Shown: positions 62,156 to 64,000 of the stretch, one piece after another
Position numbering within the stretch: the first letter of the stretch is position 1
Layout of the letters: each line of letters starts with the position of its first letter
From: Casimicrobiaceae bacterium
Lineage (GTDB): Bacteria > Pseudomonadota > Gammaproteobacteria > Burkholderiales > Casimicrobiaceae
DNA: 64,000 bases
Assembly (NCBI GenBank): GCA_026646885.1
Contig: JAPKHK010000001.1
Location: 538,403 to 602,402, forward strand
Reading direction: 5' to 3'
The notes under the pieces: generated by a model
Told to the model about the DNA's origin: nothing
The model's input: the letters and a program-made list of their open reading frames with translations, nothing else
Database searches by the model: none
Program-made: the position numbers and the translations under genes

Positions 62156-63081
62156 CAGAAATACCCTTCTTTCTTGCGCTGTTCCATCGAGGCTTCCGAG
62201 GTTTGGTCGTCCATGCGCGTGGCGCCGCGTTCGGTGATGCGGGTGAGCGCCGTTTCGAGGATGATGGTTTCCGGCGTGGCGGCCGTGGAGGCCACCGGGC
62301 AAGTGCAAGTGATGTCGCCCACGGTGCGAAAGCGCACTGCCAGGTCTTCCACCGTTTCGCCTTCGCGCGCCGGCGTCAGCGCCGTGACCGGAACGAGCGC
62401 GCTGCCGCGCCGCACCACCGGCCGGCGGTGCGAATAATAAATCGAGGGCACAGCCAGCTTCTCGCGGGCGATGTATTGCCAAACGTCGAGTTCGGTCCAA
62501 TTGGAAAGCGGAAAGACCCGGATGTTTTCGCCCGGATGCACCCGGGTGTTGTAGATGTCCCAGAGTTCGGGGCGCTGATTCTTCGGGTTCCATTGACCGA
62601 AATCGTCGCGGAAAGAAAAGATGCGCTCCTTGGCGCGGGCTTTTTCTTCGTCGCGCCGCGCGCCGCCGATGCAGGCATCGAAGCCGAATTCCTCGATGGT
62701 GTCCAAGAGCGTCACCGACTGAAAAGCGTTGCGACTCTGCTTGGCATCTTTCAGCACGATCCGCCCCTTGGCGATGGATTCGTCGAGGCTGCGCACGATC
62801 AGGCGCTCGCCCAGTTCCGCGGCGCGGCGATCACGGAATTCGATCACTTCTTCGAAGTTGTGATTGGTGTCGATGTGCACCAGCGGAAACGGGAACTTGC
62901 AGGGCCGGAAGGCTTTTTCGGCGAGGCGCAGCAAAACGATGGAATCTTTTCCGCCGGAAAAAAGCAGCGCCGGATTACGGCATTCTGCGGCCACCTCGCG
63001 CAGAATGTGGATAGATTCGGCTTCGAGGTAATCGAGCTGGGTGAGCGTGGTGCGGCGCAGGTCGGCGAGTACGAGAGTCAT
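62155..63081 (-). CDS. cysD: Sulfate adenylyltransferase subunit 2
   Basis: CysD is the catalytic PP-loop subunit (SGGKDSIVLLRLAEKAF) with family segments DTNHNFEEVIEFRD, GGARRDEEKARAKER and RVFPLSNWTELDVWQYI. I start at the ATG before TLVLADLRRTTLTQLDYLE, giving 308 residues, the family length. The frame runs on upstream through 111-base tandem repeats, but that lead is not CysD-like. The start overlaps the stop of a repeat ORF as ATGA. Confidence 0.95.
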   Translation of the reverse strand: MTLVLADLRRTTLTQLDYLEAESIHILREVAAECRNPALLFSGGKDSIVLLRLAEKAFRPCKFPFPLVHIDTNHNFEEVIEFRDRRAAELGERLIVRSLDESIAKGRIVLKDAKQSRNAFQSVTLLDTIEEFGFDACIGGARRDEEKARAKERIFSFRDDFGQWNPKNQRPELWDIYNTRVHPGENIRVFPLSNWTELDVWQYIAREKLAVPSIYYSHRRPVVRRGSALVPVTALTPAREGETVEDLAVRFRTVGDITCTCPVASTAATPETIILETALTRITERGATRMDDQTSEASMEQRKKEGYF

Positions 63082-63419
63082 GGTGTACCCTCCCCCCATC
63101 CCCCTTCCCGAGAAAGGGGGCGAGTACGGTTCGCGGGCTGCGCCCGCTCCGGTAATTGGCTTGCGCGCCCTTGGGGCGGCCCGGCGGGCGGCCGTGGACC
63201 TTCCCCCCGGCCCCCTTCCCGGGGAAGGGGGCGAGTACGGTTCGCGGGCTGCGCCCGCTCCGGTAATTGGCTTGCGCGCCCTTGGGGCGGCCCGGCGGGC
63301 GGCCGTGGACCTTCCCCCCGGCCCCCTTCCCGGGGAAGGGGGCGAGTACGGTTCGCGGGCTGCGCCCGCTCCGGTAATTGGCTTGCGCGCCCTTGGGGCG
63401 GCCCGGCGGGCGCGCTCAT
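63078..63419 (-). CDS. Repeat ORF of 113 residues overlapping the cysD start
   Basis: This frame consists of three copies of a 37-residue unit (AGPPQGRASQLPERAQPANR followed by TRPLPREGGRGEG). Its stop overlaps the cysD ATG by four bases (ATGA), and its ATG overlaps the stop of the next ORF upstream in the same way. The unit length of 111 bases keeps other frames open too, so translation of this frame is suggested only by the two ATGA joints. No family or function is recognised; the peptide would be disordered and basic. Confidence 0.4.
   Translation of the reverse strand: MSAPAGPPQGRASQLPERAQPANRTRPLPREGGRGEGPRPPAGPPQGRASQLPERAQPANRTRPLPREGGRGEGPRPPAGPPQGRASQLPERAQPANRTRPLSREGGWGEGTP
63091..63413. 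repeat. Three tandem copies of a 111-base unit
   Basis: Landmark GAGTACGGTTCGCGGGC recurs at 63122, 63233 and 63344, an exact 111-base period. Units 2 and 3 appear identical; unit 1 differs at a few bases in its CCCCCTTCCC...GGAAGGGGG palindrome. A second palindrome GCGGGCTGCGCCCGC is in each unit. Confidence 0.92.
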
Positions 63420-63607
63420 GCCACGGCCTCTCGACGCAAAATTTCCAGTTCCTCCGGCGGGAGGTTTTCCGCCGCGGGGCGCTCCGCGTGGGCATGTGCC
63501 AGGCCGCGATGTCCGGAGCGTGCGGGCTGGGGCGAGGCGAAACGGCTTGGGCGGGATGGACTGCGCTCCCAGGCTCGGTCGATACGATCTGTGTGTAGTG
63601 CGTTCAT
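63416..63607 (-). CDS. Small ORF of 63 residues in the overlapping chain before cysD
   Basis: It starts MNALHTDRIDRAW, is rich in Arg, Ser and Pro, and ends LPPEELEILRREAVA. That ending resembles the end of the ORF upstream (LTREEIETIRRESVA). Both its start and stop form ATGA overlaps with neighbours. No recognised family. The EELEILRREAVA segment has a faint likeness to the CysD N-terminal helix (ESIHILREVAAE), which might mean a duplicated fragment. Confidence 0.4.
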   Translation of the reverse strand: MNALHTDRIDRAWERSPSRPSRFASPQPARSGHRGLAHAHAERPAAENLPPEELEILRREAVA

Positions 63608-64000
63608 GCTACCGACTCCCGGCGGATGGTCTCGATTTCTTCTCGCGTCAAAGGGTCCGCGCTTGCGACCTTGACCTCGATGTGTGAAGGGCGTGCCGCG
63701 CGCAAGGCACGGCTGCGTGGTGCGTTTGCCTGGGTCTGATGCGTTGGGGCGAGCGTGATGTTGGAAGCCGACCTCAATGCTTTGTCCTCATTGCTCAAGG
63801 TCTCGGCGAATGCGGGCTTCACGTGAAGCCCGTCTTCTTTCGCTTGTGGGTTTTGGCTCCGGCCGGCGCCGATCGGCGCCTTCACCTCGGCTGCGCCGAG
63901 ATGAGCCTGCGCCGAAACGCCGACGAATGCGGGCTTCACGTGAAGCCCGTCTTCTTTCGCTTGTGGGTTTTGGCTCCGGCCGGCGCCGATCGGCGCCTTC
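63604..64000 (-). CDS. Repeat-containing ORF running off the window edge, upstream of cysD
   Basis: The minus-strand frame is open to the end of the window, so the start is not seen. It has at least one and a half copies of a 39-residue unit (APIGAGRSQNPQAKEDGLHV then KPAFVGVSAQAHLGAAEVK) encoded by a 117-base tandem repeat, then a unique segment ending LTREEIETIRRESVA. Its stop overlaps the start of the next ORF. No family recognised; the repeats would be disordered. It might be the tail of a larger protein beginning outside. Confidence 0.4.
   Translation of the reverse strand, partial: KAPIGAGRSQNPQAKEDGLHVKPAFVGVSAQAHLGAAEVKAPIGAGRSQNPQAKEDGLHVKPAFAETLSNEDKALRSASNITLAPTHQTQANAPRSRALRAARPSHIEVKVASADPLTREEIETIRRESVA
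63811..64000. repeat. 117-base tandem repeat with perfect palindromes, continuing beyond the window
   Basis: TGCGGGCTTCACGTGAAGCC recurs at 63811 and 63928 (period 117). Each unit has the perfect palindromes GGGCTTCACGTGAAGCCC and GGCGCCGATCGGCGCC. The second copy is cut by the window end. Confidence 0.9.

Noticed and set aside
63091..63413. Possible CRISPR array.
   Set aside because: The units are directly adjacent with no unique spacers and the period is far too long; no cas gene is near.
62203..63687. A 494-codon plus-strand frame across cysD and the tandem repeats.
   Set aside because: It is antisense to cysD and stays open through the 111-base repeats only because the unit is a multiple of three.

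Overview
The window reads as chromosomal DNA from a high-GC, sulfur-oxidising proteobacterium, most likely a betaproteobacterium of the Thiobacillus/Sulfuricella kind. This is inferred from gene content: a reverse-type dsr operon in the order known from Allochromatium, a Sox set without soxCD, sat-aprBA with a Qmo-type complex, and a ribF-ileS-lspA-ispH housekeeping block. No rRNA or tRNA gene was recognised, so the taxon is not proven.

Layout. 1-4391: end of radA, a PEGA-type Ser/Thr kinase with a TPR-like lipoprotein, a DUF3079 protein and a small phosphoesterase. 4395-9427: qmoA-qmoB-hdrC-hdrB. 9527-12448: a flavocytochrome c-type sulfide dehydrogenase flavoprotein, a DUF3365 haem protein and a YkgJ cysteine-cluster protein. 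12561-16390: sat-aprB-aprA, divergent from a NarX/NarL-like two-component pair (16635-18523). 18585-30900: dsrABEFHCMKLJOPN closed by a cysteine-less DsrC homologue. 31195-34047: a divergent operon with a tandem TusA protein and an unusual HTH/[2Fe-2S]/reductase fusion. 34044-40373: soxB, a fused soxXA, soxZ, soxY, a FadL-type porin, dsrE2 and tusA. 40759-44666: double thioredoxin, NUDIX, patatin and alpha/beta hydrolase. 44613-51038: yihY, ispH, lspA, ileS, ribF. 51063-60496: an accessory island of three incomplete Rhs genes, two candidate immunity genes, an IS66 remnant and an xre/antitoxin/PIN module. 60863-64000: cysDN preceded by a chain of small overlapping ORFs made largely of tandem repeats.

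How the genes fit together: Sox (SoxXA, YZ, B) starts thiosulfate oxidation; without SoxCD the sulfane sulfur must go elsewhere, and TusA, DsrE2 and DsrEFH/DsrC are the expected relay to DsrAB. DsrAB makes sulfite, DsrMKJOP and DsrL handle electrons and DsrC persulfide. AprBA and Sat convert sulfite to sulfate through APS with ATP gain, QmoAB-HdrCB being the likely electron partner of Apr. The FccB-like flavoprotein would feed sulfide in.

The parts least explained by known families are the overlapping repeat ORFs before cysD, the HTH-ferredoxin-reductase fusion beside dsr, the Cys-rich GAF kinase facing sat, and the Rhs cassettes whose two downstream genes both end in the same short repeated element. 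All functional statements rest on reading motifs and order by eye; no database search was run.
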